Source: JAVBLG01 sp031553655 | Lineage (GTDB): Bacteria > Desulfobacterota > Desulfovibrionia > Desulfovibrionales > Desulfovibrionaceae | Direction of reading: 5' to 3' | DNA length: 39,625 nucleotides | NCBI GenBank assembly: GCA_031553655.1 | Contig: JAVBLG010000016.1 | Coordinates: forward strand, 1-39,625 | In this document: one piece after another, positions 1 to 8,670 of the stretch | How the letters are laid out: every line of letters begins with the position of its first letter | Position numbering within the stretch: position 1 is the stretch's first letter | Notes under the pieces: generated by a model | The model's database searches: none | Told to the model about the DNA's origin: nothing | What the model saw: the letters and a program-made list of their open reading frames with translations, nothing else | Made by a program: the position numbers and the translations under genes

Positions 1-753
1 GAAGGCGGTTCCATAAAGCTGTGCGCCGAAACGGAACTTGCCGCCGACAAATCCGTTATGCTGCGTATAAGCGTGCGCGACTCGGGCATAGGCATATCCG
101 AAGAGCAGAGCAAAAGCCTCTTCAACGCCTTTACCCAGGCCGACGGCAGCATTTCAAAACGTTTCGGCGGCAGCGGACTTGGCCTTTCCATCTGCAAAAA
201 TCTGGTGGAAATGATGGGCGGGAAAATATGGGTTGAATCCGCGCCGGGCCGAGGTGCAGTATTTTCGTTCGTTATTCCTACCTGCACGGTTGAGGGCGAA
301 GTGGACAAAGGCTGTGACGGGCTTGGCGGCGAAATTTCGGAGACAGCTCTCCACGCCGCGCCGTCATTATCCGGAAAAACCATCTTACTGGCCGAAGATA
401 ATGAGATAAATCGCGAAATAGCCTTGTCTATGCTGGAAGATACCGGCATTGAAACACATACCGCCGAAGACGGGGCAACAGCCCTGCGCATGGTGGATGC
501 CGCCCCCGACCGCTATAGCATGATACTTATGGATGTGCATATGCCCAACATGGACGGGCTTGAGGCCACCAGGCGCATACGCGCCTTGCCCCACCCCGGC
601 GTGAAAACCTTGCCCATAATCGCCATGACCGCCGACGTGCTCAGGGAAGATATCGACAATTTCCTGGGCAACGGTATGGACGAGCACCTGGGCAAGCCTC
701 TGGAGCCTGAGCGTCTCTATGAGCTTCTACGGCGCTTTCTGGAAAGAACTTAA
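1..753 (+). CDS. Hybrid sensor histidine kinase/response regulator, 3' part
   Basis: The frame is open from the first base, so the gene starts upstream of the window. The visible part holds the end of a histidine-kinase ATPase domain: the DSGIGI box near base 79, the LFNAF F-box and the GGSGLGLSICKNLVEMMGG G2 box. After a short linker comes a receiver domain with the acidic pair in LLAEDNEIN, the phospho-acceptor Asp in MILMDVHMPNMDG and the conserved Lys in GKPLE. The protein stops shortly after the receiver and has no Hpt domain, so phosphate may pass to a separate Hpt protein, as in other hybrid kinases. The input domain and the phosphorylated His lie outside the window, so the signal is unknown. 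It converges with trmJ. Confidence 0.93.
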   Translation, partial: EGGSIKLCAETELAADKSVMLRISVRDSGIGISEEQSKSLFNAFTQADGSISKRFGGSGLGLSICKNLVEMMGGKIWVESAPGRGAVFSFVIPTCTVEGEVDKGCDGLGGEISETALHAAPSLSGKTILLAEDNEINREIALSMLEDTGIETHTAEDGATALRMVDAAPDRYSMILMDVHMPNMDGLEATRRIRALPHPGVKTLPIIAMTADVLREDIDNFLGNGMDEHLGKPLEPERLYELLRRFLERT

Positions 754-799
754 GGAAGAACTCAGGGCTGGCGCGTGCCCCGACCGTTCGCACAAATGC

Positions 800-1543
800 T
801 CAGGGCCGCGTCATCCGGCGTATCTGCCGACACATCCCCATAAAGGCATCATATTCGTGGCGCTTCAACCCTTTGCGGGCAAAAAAACGCCGTAGGGGCA
901 TAAAAAAATAGTCGGGATTATCGCCATGCAAGAAATCGATATGCAGCAGAGCTGATTTAAGAGAAGACATCAGTCGCTCATAATCGGTATGGCTCACCTG
1001 GGTGGATATATTGTCAGCATAAGCCCGCTCCCGGCGGCGGGCCTCTCCCTCCGCCATCAGACACTCATAAAGCAGCACCAAAACGGCTTGAGCCAGATTG
1101 AGCGAAGAAGCTTCACCGCAAGTGGGTATTGTAACCAGATCGTGGCAAAGCATGATTTCGTCATTGATCAGGCCACGATCTTCCGGGCCAAAAAGCAGAG
1201 CCACGGGCACTCCATTCCGCAGATTGTCCACAATTTTGTCAGCCTGGTTTCTTGGCGAGTTTATATTCTGCCGCCAGCCTCCTGTGCGCGCGGTTGTGCC
1301 CACGATCAGCCCATGCCCGTCCAGAGCTTCGGACAACGAGGGAAAAATCCTCATGGCATCCAGAATAGGGGTACCTTTGGGCGTGGCCAAAGGCAAAGCC
1401 TTCTCGCGATCCCACAATTCCGGAAAAGCCAGATGAAGTTTGGACACGCCCATGTTGGCGCATGCCCTGGCCGCCATGCCCACATTTTCGGGAAAACGCG
1501 TTCCGGCCAGAACAACAGTTATATTTTTAAGCAAGTCTGACAT
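800..1543 (-). CDS. trmJ: tRNA (Cm32/Um32) 2'-O-methyltransferase, TrmJ-like (SpoU/TrmH family)
   Basis: This is a 247-residue SPOUT-class RNA methyltransferase. The N-terminal ITVVLAGTRFPENVGMAARA motif, the GPEDRGL motif and the C-terminal SLNLAQAV motif together form the knotted SAM-binding site of the TrmH/SpoU family. The overall length and the order of these motifs match TrmJ, which methylates the ribose at position 32 of the tRNA anticodon loop. LasT-like relatives of unknown target are the main alternative. The gene is the most downstream of a minus-strand group (DUF1786, paaK-like, DUF456, trmJ), 45 bp after the DUF456 gene, and converges with the kinase. Confidence 0.88.
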   Translation of the reverse strand: MSDLLKNITVVLAGTRFPENVGMAARACANMGVSKLHLAFPELWDREKALPLATPKGTPILDAMRIFPSLSEALDGHGLIVGTTARTGGWRQNINSPRNQADKIVDNLRNGVPVALLFGPEDRGLINDEIMLCHDLVTIPTCGEASSLNLAQAVLVLLYECLMAEGEARRRERAYADNISTQVSHTDYERLMSSLKSALLHIDFLHGDNPDYFFMPLRRFFARKGLKRHEYDAFMGMCRQIRRMTRP

Positions 1544-1588
1544 GGATCACACATCCACCTGGCAAAAGACGCCTTTGGAGGGGAGCCT

Positions 1589-2188
1589 TTAGGCGCAAAG
1601 GCGCAACATCAGCAACACCTCTTCCACCACCGGGGTCTTACCCGGAACGGTGGGCGGCAAAGGAATAAAGGAGCTTTCGGGCCAGATGGTTTTAGCGGTG
1701 TAAACCAACATGGCCAAACCGATGGCGCATTTGGACACAGTGCCCAGAAAGCGGCCGGTCATGGCCCCAAAAGCTGACTTCATGGCCTCCGCATGCGGAC
1801 GCGAGTTGATAATTTCCGCCAGATAGCTACCGGCAAAAGCGCCTATGAGTGCTCCTAAAAGCGCCCCCAGACCGAAAAACAGCGGCGCCATGAGAATGGC
1901 CCCCACAAGAGCCCCTACAATACCCATAAACGTTCCGGCCTTACTTGAGCCGTATTGCTTGGCCTTCATTATCTGCGAACCAAATTCCAAAGCCTCGCCA
2001 AGCAGGCCGAGGGCAATCAGAATTCCAAAAAACAGCGCGTCCATGTGCCCCATGCCGGGGTACAGATATTTCCAGGCCACAACCAGGCCGAACAGCACCC
2101 AGTTTCCGGGCAGCCCGAAAATATTGAGCAAAATTACGCAGGCCAAAAGAGCCAGAAAGACCCCGGTCATAATTTCCGGTATAAACAT
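1589..2188 (-). CDS. DUF456-family integral membrane protein
   Basis: A 199-residue, very hydrophobic protein with about five membrane segments. The first, starting near residue 8, contains LLNIFGLPGNW, a signature of the DUF456 family. A Gly/Ala-rich stretch of small residues in the middle (residues about 80-125, GIVGALVGAILMAPLFFG then GALLGALIGAFAGSYLAE) resembles glycine-zipper helices. The function of DUF456 proteins is not known, and nothing here narrows it. It lies 95 bp downstream of the phenylacetate-CoA ligase-type gene and 45 bp upstream of trmJ on the same strand, so co-transcription is possible but not shown. Confidence 0.8.
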   Translation of the reverse strand: MFIPEIMTGVFLALLACVILLNIFGLPGNWVLFGLVVAWKYLYPGMGHMDALFFGILIALGLLGEALEFGSQIMKAKQYGSSKAGTFMGIVGALVGAILMAPLFFGLGALLGALIGAFAGSYLAEIINSRPHAEAMKSAFGAMTGRFLGTVSKCAIGLAMLVYTAKTIWPESSFIPLPPTVPGKTPVVEEVLLMLRLCA

Positions 2189-2283
2189 ATTATCTCCAAC
2201 GACGACCGTTTTTACCGCCCAGGCATTGCCGGTGCAAAAACAGCCGTCGCTTTTAAGGCAAAATTATTACAACCTTCAAAGCG

Positions 2284-3588
2284 CTATTTTTTATCCGCTA
2301 CGCGCAAATCCTTGAAGCGCGATGCTTTGCCTTCAGCCATGGGCAGCGACTTGTGCTGCACCAGCTCCACCTTAGGTGTAATCAGTATTTCGGCGCAAAG
2401 CCGCTTGGCTATGCGTTGTTGCAACCTTTGCAGCACGCGCATGTCTTCCACAAAGTATTCGTCCAGAATTTCCACTTGCACCCTCAGGGTGTCTGCCAGT
2501 CCGTCGGAATCGGCCAGAATGAGATAATTCTGCCCCACTTCGGGGAAAGCCATAAGCACCTGCTCGATCTGCATGGGGTAAATGTTCACGCCCTTGACAA
2601 TGAACATATCGTCGGATCGGCCCAAAATACGGTCTATACGCCTGTGCTTGCGCCCACACGGGCACTCTCCGGGCATAAAGCGCGTGAGATCGCGGGTGCG
2701 GTAGCGGATTATGGGCATGCCTTCGCGACACAGTGTGGTCATTACGAGTTCGCCCACTTCGCCGTCAGGCACCGGAACGCCGGTTTCAGGATTAATTATT
2801 TCCGCAAAATAAGCATCTTCCCAAAGGTGCAGTCCGTTTTGCTCCAGGCATTCAAAAGCCACCCCAGGCCCGTTCATTTCCGACAGACCGTAGGAATTGT
2901 AAACTTTCATATCCAGCAATTGCTCGATACGCGCCCGAAATTCTTCAGTATAGGGCTCCGCGCCCACCAGGGCGATGCGCAACGGCAGAGAGCGCGGGTC
3001 TTCGCCCTGCTCGCGCACCACATTGCCCATTATCAGAGCGTAAGACGGCAGAATATGCACCACTGTAGTGCGAAAATCCTTGATCAGCTTGATCTGCCGC
3101 AACGAATTTCCCGCCCCGGCTGGTATGGTCATGCAGCCCAGGCGCTCGGCCCCATAGTGAATGCCCAGCCCCCCGGTGAACAGGCCGTAACCGGACATGT
3201 TCTGAAAAACGTCCTCACGCCTCACCCCCACCATATACATGCAACGGGCCATAAGCGAAGCCCAGGAATTGAGATCGTTACGAGTGTGGCAAATGGCCGT
3301 GGGTGTTCCCGTAGTGCCGCTGGAACTGTGCATGCGCACTATTTCCGAACGCGGCACGCAAAGCAGGCCTTCGGGATATTGGGAGCGCAGATCATCTTTG
3401 GTGGTGAAGGGCAGATCATTGAAACGCTCCATACTGAAGCTGCCTGGTCCGTTAAGGCCGACGGACTTGAGACGCGCGGCGTAAAAAGGGCTTTTGCGCG
3501 CCCGGCCCAAGGTGGCCTGCAAACGGACGCGTTGCGCTTCTTCAATAGTTTTTCTGTCCCACAGTTCCGCCGGATCGTAAGTTTCCAT
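2284..3588 (-). CDS. Phenylacetate-CoA ligase-type adenylate-forming enzyme
   Basis: An acyl/aryl-CoA synthetase of the PaaK type, 434 residues from the ATG at 3588. It opens with METYDPAELWDRKTIEEAQ, the usual PaaK-like N-terminus. The ATP-phosphate loop is HSSSGTTGTPT, followed by YGLSEMNGPGV and by YRTRDLT before the mobile C-terminal domain (GRSDDMFIVKGVNIYP). The enzyme would activate an aromatic or short organic acid to its CoA thioester. In anaerobes such genes often sit beside indolepyruvate oxidoreductases, but none is present here, so the substrate is not fixed. A longer reading frame begins at 3654 but would overlap the upstream DUF1786 gene by 41 bp and adds an atypical N-terminus. 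The start used leaves a 25-bp gap and has only a weak ribosome site. Confidence 0.88.
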   Translation of the reverse strand: METYDPAELWDRKTIEEAQRVRLQATLGRARKSPFYAARLKSVGLNGPGSFSMERFNDLPFTTKDDLRSQYPEGLLCVPRSEIVRMHSSSGTTGTPTAICHTRNDLNSWASLMARCMYMVGVRREDVFQNMSGYGLFTGGLGIHYGAERLGCMTIPAGAGNSLRQIKLIKDFRTTVVHILPSYALIMGNVVREQGEDPRSLPLRIALVGAEPYTEEFRARIEQLLDMKVYNSYGLSEMNGPGVAFECLEQNGLHLWEDAYFAEIINPETGVPVPDGEVGELVMTTLCREGMPIIRYRTRDLTRFMPGECPCGRKHRRIDRILGRSDDMFIVKGVNIYPMQIEQVLMAFPEVGQNYLILADSDGLADTLRVQVEILDEYFVEDMRVLQRLQQRIAKRLCAEILITPKVELVQHKSLPMAEGKASRFKDLRVADKK

Positions 3589-3613
3589 GATATATATCCG
3601 ATAGTTGATTTTT

Positions 3614-4702
3614 TTATTTTCCAGGCTGTCGGCCAATCGACTGTTCTTCGGCATGACGCGTGGCCAACCCTTTCAGCAGCCCGCTGCACCCGGCCGTCAT
3701 CATATTGCCGAAGGGAGCAATGAATTGCCCAAAACCGGTCAAATCTCCCCGCCGGGGTCCTAAAATATACGTAGGGGCGAAAGACCCGGCTTCTCCCGGT
3801 ATATCGGTAAAAGCCGTGCCGTGTCCGCCGCTGGCCCGCACTTCTTCATCAGGTTTCCAGCCCAGGCGGAATTCCTTGAGATCGGCGGCCAATTCCTCAA
3901 CGGTACGCATGCCGGTGTGATGCTCGTATATGCCCAGCACCCGCGCCCGGTACACCAGGGCGGCAACAGTGTGCCCATTTCCGGCATTGATTACGGTAAT
4001 TCCTTCCCTGAAGCTGCGGTCCATCACTTCAGGCTGGCAAAGAGCCCCCAGAATGGCCGAAGTTCCGGTGTCGGCCACCGGCCCGCCGCTGGCGGCCTGA
4101 ACAGTTGCGAGTCTGGTGAGCGATTTGGGGGCCGCATCATAAATCCATTCCGCCGGGTTGCCCGATTTTTGCAAAAGTTTTTTCCAGGTGACCATGCGCG
4201 CTTCGCGGTTGCCTTTTTCGTGGAAGCCGTGATCCTGGGCAGCCACAACGGTGAGATGCGGCTGGGGCAGACCGATGACCGCCAGCAGATTTTCCCAGAA
4301 GGCCGGACTGTAGTCGGCAATATGTACCGGTACAAAACCAGCCGGGCAGGAATCGGCCAGTTCCACGCCCATGCCGCGCACCACAGCCATATTGTCGTGC
4401 AGGGCAAAGGCGGCGGCATGGCTTATAGCCACGGAAAAGCCCTCTGCCATATGATGCTTGAGCGCACCGGCAAAACCGCCGCCCATATTGCCGCCATAAA
4501 GCCACACATTTTTGCGCAGCAGCGTCAGCTCGCGCACGCGCCTGGCCACCATACGCGCTGGAGCCGGCAAAACCATGTGCGCCCAGTTTTCCGGCTGCAA
4601 CCCGGGGCGAGCCAGCACTGCGTCCTGAGTGCCGCTGCCTATATCCAGACAGAGCACCGGTCCGGTTTCTTCCAGAAATAAAGATATATCTTTGCCGGGC
4701 AT
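3614..4702 (-). CDS. DUF1786 family protein (actin-fold-like, unknown function)
   Basis: A 362-residue protein. It shows LCLDIGSGTQDAVL near residue 18, a phosphate-loop-like motif of the actin/hexokinase fold, and a second Gly-rich strand later (ITVINAGNGHTVAALV). This matches the DUF1786 family, sometimes labelled pyruvate formate-lyase-activating-like. There is no CxxxCxxC radical SAM motif, so that label is not supported. It lies 25 bp upstream of the PaaK-like gene on the same strand and is divergent from proA. Its role is unknown; the pairing with an acyl-CoA ligase may reflect a shared pathway. Confidence 0.72.
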   Translation of the reverse strand: MPGKDISLFLEETGPVLCLDIGSGTQDAVLARPGLQPENWAHMVLPAPARMVARRVRELTLLRKNVWLYGGNMGGGFAGALKHHMAEGFSVAISHAAAFALHDNMAVVRGMGVELADSCPAGFVPVHIADYSPAFWENLLAVIGLPQPHLTVVAAQDHGFHEKGNREARMVTWKKLLQKSGNPAEWIYDAAPKSLTRLATVQAASGGPVADTGTSAILGALCQPEVMDRSFREGITVINAGNGHTVAALVYRARVLGIYEHHTGMRTVEELAADLKEFRLGWKPDEEVRASGGHGTAFTDIPGEAGSFAPTYILGPRRGDLTGFGQFIAPFGNMMTAGCSGLLKGLATRHAEEQSIGRQPGK

Positions 4703-4787
4703 GGAAAACGCCTCGCATCTTTTGGTGTTAACGACAAACCGTCAGTATATCCCTAATGAGGGCAAAAAGCAAATTGCGGAAATGCGG

Positions 4788-4817
4788 TTGTACAGGCGTA
4801 TAGTTTTAAGTTATAGT
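4788..4817 (+). promoter_or_regulatory. Predicted sigma70-type promoter of proA
   Basis: TTGTAC at 4788-4793 and TATAGT at 4812-4817 are separated by 18 bp (17 if the -10 is read as TTATAG). They lie in the divergent gap between the DUF1786 gene and proA. The ribosome site GGAG (4840-4843) follows, 7 bp before the proA ATG. Confidence 0.5.
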
Positions 4818-4850
4818 TTTTCGAACATAGCAACATAACGGAGCAAAAAA

Positions 4851-6113
4851 ATGTCGCTCGAATCATATATTCTGGAAACAGGGCAAAAAGCGGTGGCCGC
4901 GTCCAGGGCTGTGGCTACCGCGGGCGCGGCGCAAAAAAATTCAGTGCTGGAAAATGCCGCACGTTTGCTAAGGGAACGTGCCGACCAGATACTGGCCGCC
5001 AACGGCAAAGATCTGGACGACGCCAGATCCAAGGGCATGGATGACGCCCGTCTGGATCGCCTGTGCCTCACCTCCAAAACCATTGAAGAAATGGCCAATG
5101 CCTGCCTTGAAGTAGCAGGCCAGCATGATCCGGTGGGGGCCATGGAGAGCCAGTGGCAGCGGCCCAACGGACTGCTGGTGGGCCGCATGCGCGTGCCCCT
5201 GGGAGTAGTGGCCATGATTTACGAGTCTCGGCCCAATGTAACAATTGAAGCTGCCATTCTATGCCTCAAGGCCGGAAACTCGGCCATTTTGCGCGGTGGT
5301 TCCGAGGCCTACAACTCCAATATGATTCTGGGACAAGTACTGCGCGAGGCCCTTAAAGGCGCCAATCTCCCTCCCGAGGCCGTGCAGGTGCTTGAAACCA
5401 CTGACCGTGCCGCCGTACGCGAGCTGTGCCGCCTGGAGCAGTGCGTGGACGTAATCATACCCAGAGGAGGCGAAGGGTTGATCCGTTCCGTGTGCGAAAT
5501 GGCGCTCATGCCGGTGCTGAAGCACTTCAAAGGTGTTTGTCACGCTTTTGTGGATGCCTCGGCCGATCTGCCCCAAAGCCTGGAAATTATTTATAACGGC
5601 AAAGTGCAGCGGCCAGGAGTTTGTAACGCCCTCGAATGTCTGCTGACGCACAAGGACATAGCCGACTCCTTCCTGCCCATGGTAGGCGAAAAACTTGGCC
5701 GAGCCGGGGTTGAATTTCGAGCCTGCCCCGCTTCGCTGCCGCTTTTGGGTGAAACCGCCAAACCACAAACACCTGAGGATTTGGGGCAGGAGTTCCACTC
5801 CTTGATCCTGGCGGTGAGCATTGTTGATGACCTGGATGCGGCCTTGCGTCATATCGCGGCTTACGGCTCCAAGCATACCGAAATAATCTGCACAGCCGAT
5901 TACGGGCATGCGTTGCGTTTTTTACGCGAAGCCGACGCCTCCATGGTGGCGGTGAACGCTTCCACCCGCTTCAATGACGGTGGGCAGTTGGGCCTGGGCG
6001 CGGAAATAGGCATATCCACCTCCAAGCTGCACGCTTTCGGCCCCATGGGCGTAAAAGAACTTACCACCACCAAGTTCGTGATTATGGGACAGGGGCAGGT
6101 AAGGGAGTCTTGA
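4851..6113 (+). CDS. proA: Gamma-glutamyl phosphate reductase (proline biosynthesis)
   Basis: A 420-residue member of the aldehyde dehydrogenase superfamily that reduces gamma-glutamyl phosphate to glutamate semialdehyde with NADPH. It shows YESRPNVTIEAA and LKAGNSAILRGGSEA (cofactor binding), DVIIPRGGEGLI, and the active-site cysteine in RPGVCNALECLL. The C-terminus has STRFNDGGQLGLGAEIGISTSK, a strong ProA signature. Length is normal for the family. GGAG stands 7 bp before the ATG. proB is not nearby. The stop overlaps the region where nadD begins, so the two are translationally linked. Confidence 0.97.
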   Translation: MSLESYILETGQKAVAASRAVATAGAAQKNSVLENAARLLRERADQILAANGKDLDDARSKGMDDARLDRLCLTSKTIEEMANACLEVAGQHDPVGAMESQWQRPNGLLVGRMRVPLGVVAMIYESRPNVTIEAAILCLKAGNSAILRGGSEAYNSNMILGQVLREALKGANLPPEAVQVLETTDRAAVRELCRLEQCVDVIIPRGGEGLIRSVCEMALMPVLKHFKGVCHAFVDASADLPQSLEIIYNGKVQRPGVCNALECLLTHKDIADSFLPMVGEKLGRAGVEFRACPASLPLLGETAKPQTPEDLGQEFHSLILAVSIVDDLDAALRHIAAYGSKHTEIICTADYGHALRFLREADASMVAVNASTRFNDGGQLGLGAEIGISTSKLHAFGPMGVKELTTTKFVIMGQGQVRES

Positions 6114-6115
6114 AA

Positions 6116-6775
6116 GTGAGGGTCGGGCTGCTCGGCGGAAGTTTCAATCCTCCGCATATTGGTCACTTACGTCTGGCCATTGAGGTAAGAGAAGCCTTGA
6201 GCCTTGATCGGGTGGATTTTATTCCCTGTTCGGTTCCTCCGCATAAAAAGGCCGAAGGTCTGCTGCCTTTTGCCATGCGCGCCGAAATGCTCGAAGAAGC
6301 AGTGAAAGGGCGGCCGGGGCTTGCGGTTAACTGCTTGGAAGGCCGCCGTTCCGGGCCGTCATATACCTTCGACACTCTTTCTTTGTTACGGGCGGAAGAG
6401 CCGGAAACAGAATTTTTTTTCATTTTGGGCCGGGAAGATTTTTTCTTCCTGTCCGAATGGCACAAGGGCATGCTGTTGCCCTCGCTGTGCAGCTTTGCTG
6501 TTATCCCGCGCGGCGATCCCGACCCGCAAAGTTTTTTTGACGCGGCGCGTTCTTTCTGGAGTGGCCTTATATTCGGCGAAAACGGCGGGCTATGGTCTGC
6601 TGTAACTCAATGGGGCACCATGCTCGTTTTTATGCCTCTGCCGCGCCTGGATATAAGCGCCTCCTTCCTGCGCGCCCGCTGGCTGGCAAAACGCGATACC
6701 AGCTTTATTACGCCAGAGGGCGTAACTCTTATACTCGACAGAAGTCGTCGCGAAATAGAAGACATATGGAGATAG
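6116..6775 (+). CDS. nadD: Nicotinate-nucleotide adenylyltransferase (NAD synthesis)
   Basis: A 219-residue nucleotidyltransferase that joins ATP and nicotinate mononucleotide to deamido-NAD. GLLGGSFNPPHIGHLRLA at the N-terminus contains the (H/T)xGH nucleotide-binding motif. FFILGREDFFFLSEWH and the late DISASFLR (counterpart of the ISSTxxR motif) agree with NadD. Two starts are possible. TTG at 6110 overlaps the proA stop by 4 bp but has a ribosome site only 2 bp away. GTG at 6116 lies 8 bp after GGAG (6104-6107) and begins MRVGLLGG, typical for the family, so it is preferred. Neither is an ATG. Confidence 0.93.
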   Translation: MRVGLLGGSFNPPHIGHLRLAIEVREALSLDRVDFIPCSVPPHKKAEGLLPFAMRAEMLEEAVKGRPGLAVNCLEGRRSGPSYTFDTLSLLRAEEPETEFFFILGREDFFFLSEWHKGMLLPSLCSFAVIPRGDPDPQSFFDAARSFWSGLIFGENGGLWSAVTQWGTMLVFMPLPRLDISASFLRARWLAKRDTSFITPEGVTLILDRSRREIEDIWR

Positions 6776-6784
6776 GACAGAAAT

Positions 6785-7606
6785 ATGCTTACCGTTGTTC
6801 CCAGAGAAATACGCGAAAATGCGGCCAGGGCCAAAGGCTATCTGCGCCGCGAAGAGATTGTACGGGCCATGGAAAACATGGCTCTGGCCTTGCGCGGCTA
6901 TTCCGGCCTGCAGTTTGCCCGCGCGGCGCGCTTTGAAATGGAAGTTAACTTCAGTGAATTTCTTCAAGAATTATGCCGCCACCCCACAATGCGCTCCCTG
7001 CTGGATGTGAACGGCACCGGCAACCCCAGAGCCATAAACTACCAGCGAGGTAAAGAGGCCATACTGGCCGCTGTTTTTGAGGGGTTAATAAAAATAATGC
7101 ATCAGGCCGAAGAGGAAAAAGAGCGCCAACAAAAAGAAAATAACGAAGCGCGTCTCAAAGAATTAATCGCTACCGGACTTGCGTCCATTGAAAGTGGCGA
7201 ACATGCCAAGGGCCGCGCTTTTCTTAAGCGTGCCGCCTCGGAATTTGGCGAAGACTATAATGTGCTCATGGACATCGGGCAAAAATTTATTTCTGTGGAG
7301 TGCCATCTGGAAGCGGCCGAAGTGTTCGAAATGGCTATGGAGCGTGACCCTAAACGCCCTGAGGGTTACAGCGCGGCCATAGACGCCTATGAGTGCATAA
7401 ACGAAATGGAAAAAGCCGAGGCGGTCTACAAAAAAATTCTCAGACAATTCGGCGGCCATGCCAAAACATATGGACGCATGGCTCTCATGTATCTGACCTG
7501 GCACAAGCGCATGAAGGCCGAGGAATTCGCCAACCGCGCCCTGCAGATAGACCGCGAGGAAGAAAGCGCCCTTCAGGTTTATGAGAGGTTGAATTTGAGA
7601 CGATAG
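6785..7606 (+). CDS. Tetratricopeptide-repeat protein
   Basis: A 273-residue soluble protein without a signal peptide or membrane segment. The N-terminal 100 residues are unrecognised. A charged, probably coiled stretch around residues 100-125 (AEEEKERQQKENNEARLKEL) follows. From about residue 130 to the end there are helical hairpins with TPR spacing, for example AAEVFEMAMERDPKRPEGY and AEEFANRALQIDREEESAL. It most likely acts as a scaffold; the partner is unknown. It starts 9 bp after nadD and is probably co-transcribed with proA and nadD. Confidence 0.75.
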   Translation: MLTVVPREIRENAARAKGYLRREEIVRAMENMALALRGYSGLQFARAARFEMEVNFSEFLQELCRHPTMRSLLDVNGTGNPRAINYQRGKEAILAAVFEGLIKIMHQAEEEKERQQKENNEARLKELIATGLASIESGEHAKGRAFLKRAASEFGEDYNVLMDIGQKFISVECHLEAAEVFEMAMERDPKRPEGYSAAIDAYECINEMEKAEAVYKKILRQFGGHAKTYGRMALMYLTWHKRMKAEEFANRALQIDREEESALQVYERLNLRR

Positions 7607-7651
7607 AGACTATATACAACGAGCATATTTTATTCAATTATAACATAAAAA

Positions 7652-7692
7652 AACAAATATCCCCCGATACGCTGTGCCGGGGGATATTTGTT
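7652..7692. terminator. Bidirectional intrinsic terminator
   Basis: A perfect 15-bp stem (arms 7652-7666 and 7678-7692) closes an 11-nt loop. On the minus strand it is followed at once by a T-rich run (complement of 7645-7653), which suits the methyltransferase gene. On the plus strand its own T-rich 3' arm could end the proA-nadD-TPR transcript. Confidence 0.8.
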
Positions 7693-7735
7693 ATGTACTT
7701 CAGGATTGTTTTTATTACCTACATTACGGCGCTTC

Positions 7736-7865
7736 GCGAGTAGCGTTTCGATTTGCCGTCAGACAAGAAAGACAAGCATTTTGCGAGCGAGTGGGCTCTT
7801 TGGCCCTCGCAGCGAGCAAAAGCGTAGTCTGACGCCGTATCACGGCAAACCGAAACGCTACTCGC
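7736..7865. repeat. Long imperfect hairpin element at the 3' end of the methyltransferase gene
   Basis: Arms 7736-7759 and 7842-7865 are complementary at 23 of 24 positions. Further inside, CAGAC (7760-7764) pairs with GTCTG after a 10-nt bulge, and a second imperfect stem is built from TTTTGCGAGCGAG and its near complement. The whole reads as a palindrome of about 130 bp. The right arm contains the stop codon of the methyltransferase gene (7858-7860). A 35-bp segment (7741-7775) recurs at 17302-17336 with 28 matches, so this is a dispersed element and not just a terminator. Confidence 0.7.
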
Positions 7866-8631
7866 CGCTGATCCAGAAAGTATTAATACCATCCGGCAAC
7901 CATCCGTCGCTGATATGAATAAAACCAGAACGTTGCATACTGTGGTGATATTCTTCTCTGGTACGCCGCCAACCCCAGAATTGCTGCCGCCTTATACCGG
8001 AAAAATGCAGTATAGCGCGCATAACCAGTTTGGCGTCGTTAACCATGCGGCTGGCAAGTCCATCCTCTTCCAGCAGTGAGGCCGAAAGGCTGATCAATCG
8101 CCCGCCGGAAGAAAGCTGGCCGCGCAATCCGGTCAGCATATGCTCAAGGGCGGACGTTTCTATGCCGTAATCCACTGTGGACAGATAAATCAGATCAAAA
8201 GACAGGTCGGATGGCAGGCAGTCAGGGGCCAGGCCGATGTGAATGTGATCCTGCGGCAGTTTTTCGCGCAGCCATTTCAGGCCCATGCTGCTGGGTTCGG
8301 TCACATGCAGTTTAATATTGGGCACAAGCTCAAGCAGCTTGCTCTCCATATATCCCACGCCGCAGCCTATGGACAAAACCACTGGAGGGGCGTCGCTGTC
8401 CGCAGTTTCCCAATTAAGGCGCTGGGAACGGATTTCCTCGGCCAGCCAACCGGCGGCGACATCCTTGGAGTGCCGCCAGTTGGCCGGTAATTCTTCCCAT
8501 GAAGAATAACGGCGGAACAAGGCTTCATAAAAGGCCGCATAAAATTGAGTGGAGGCCAGATCGAAAAAAGACAAGTCCGCAAAGGACACAAAGGGAATAC
8601 TTTGCCAACTTTCCTGATAGAATCTGCGCAT
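7858..8631 (-). CDS. Class I SAM-dependent methyltransferase-like protein
   Basis: A 257-residue protein with the SAM-binding motif I VVLSIGCGVGYMESKL (residues about 84-99). The acidic residue closing the next strand is the Glu in LHVTEPS. A later DLIYLSTVDYGIE strand is the usual motif IV position. The N-terminal 80 residues are mostly helical and may shape the substrate site. No substrate can be named. The ribosome site GGAGG lies about 10 bp before the ATG. The C-terminal codons and stop fall in the arm of a dispersed hairpin repeat, so the native C-terminus may have been replaced on insertion. It is a single-gene unit. Confidence 0.75.
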   Translation of the reverse strand: MRRFYQESWQSIPFVSFADLSFFDLASTQFYAAFYEALFRRYSSWEELPANWRHSKDVAAGWLAEEIRSQRLNWETADSDAPPVVLSIGCGVGYMESKLLELVPNIKLHVTEPSSMGLKWLREKLPQDHIHIGLAPDCLPSDLSFDLIYLSTVDYGIETSALEHMLTGLRGQLSSGGRLISLSASLLEEDGLASRMVNDAKLVMRAILHFSGIRRQQFWGWRRTREEYHHSMQRSGFIHISDGWLPDGINTFWISGE

Positions 8632-8670
8632 TAACGTTATTCCTCCACGTAATTTTATTCCGATATGTTT

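Noticed and set aside
1560..1600. Hairpin around the DUF456 stop codon as a terminator
   Set aside because: The stem is about 6 bp with a large loop, and only CTTTT follows; too weak to call.
2353..3723. A 456-codon plus-strand open frame opposite the CoA ligase gene
   Set aside because: It mirrors a gene with clear motifs, has a His/Gln-rich unnatural composition and no recognisable domain or ribosome site.
3614..4702. Labelling the DUF1786 protein as a pyruvate formate-lyase activating enzyme
   Set aside because: It lacks the CxxxCxxC radical SAM motif and shows an actin-like nucleotide-binding motif.
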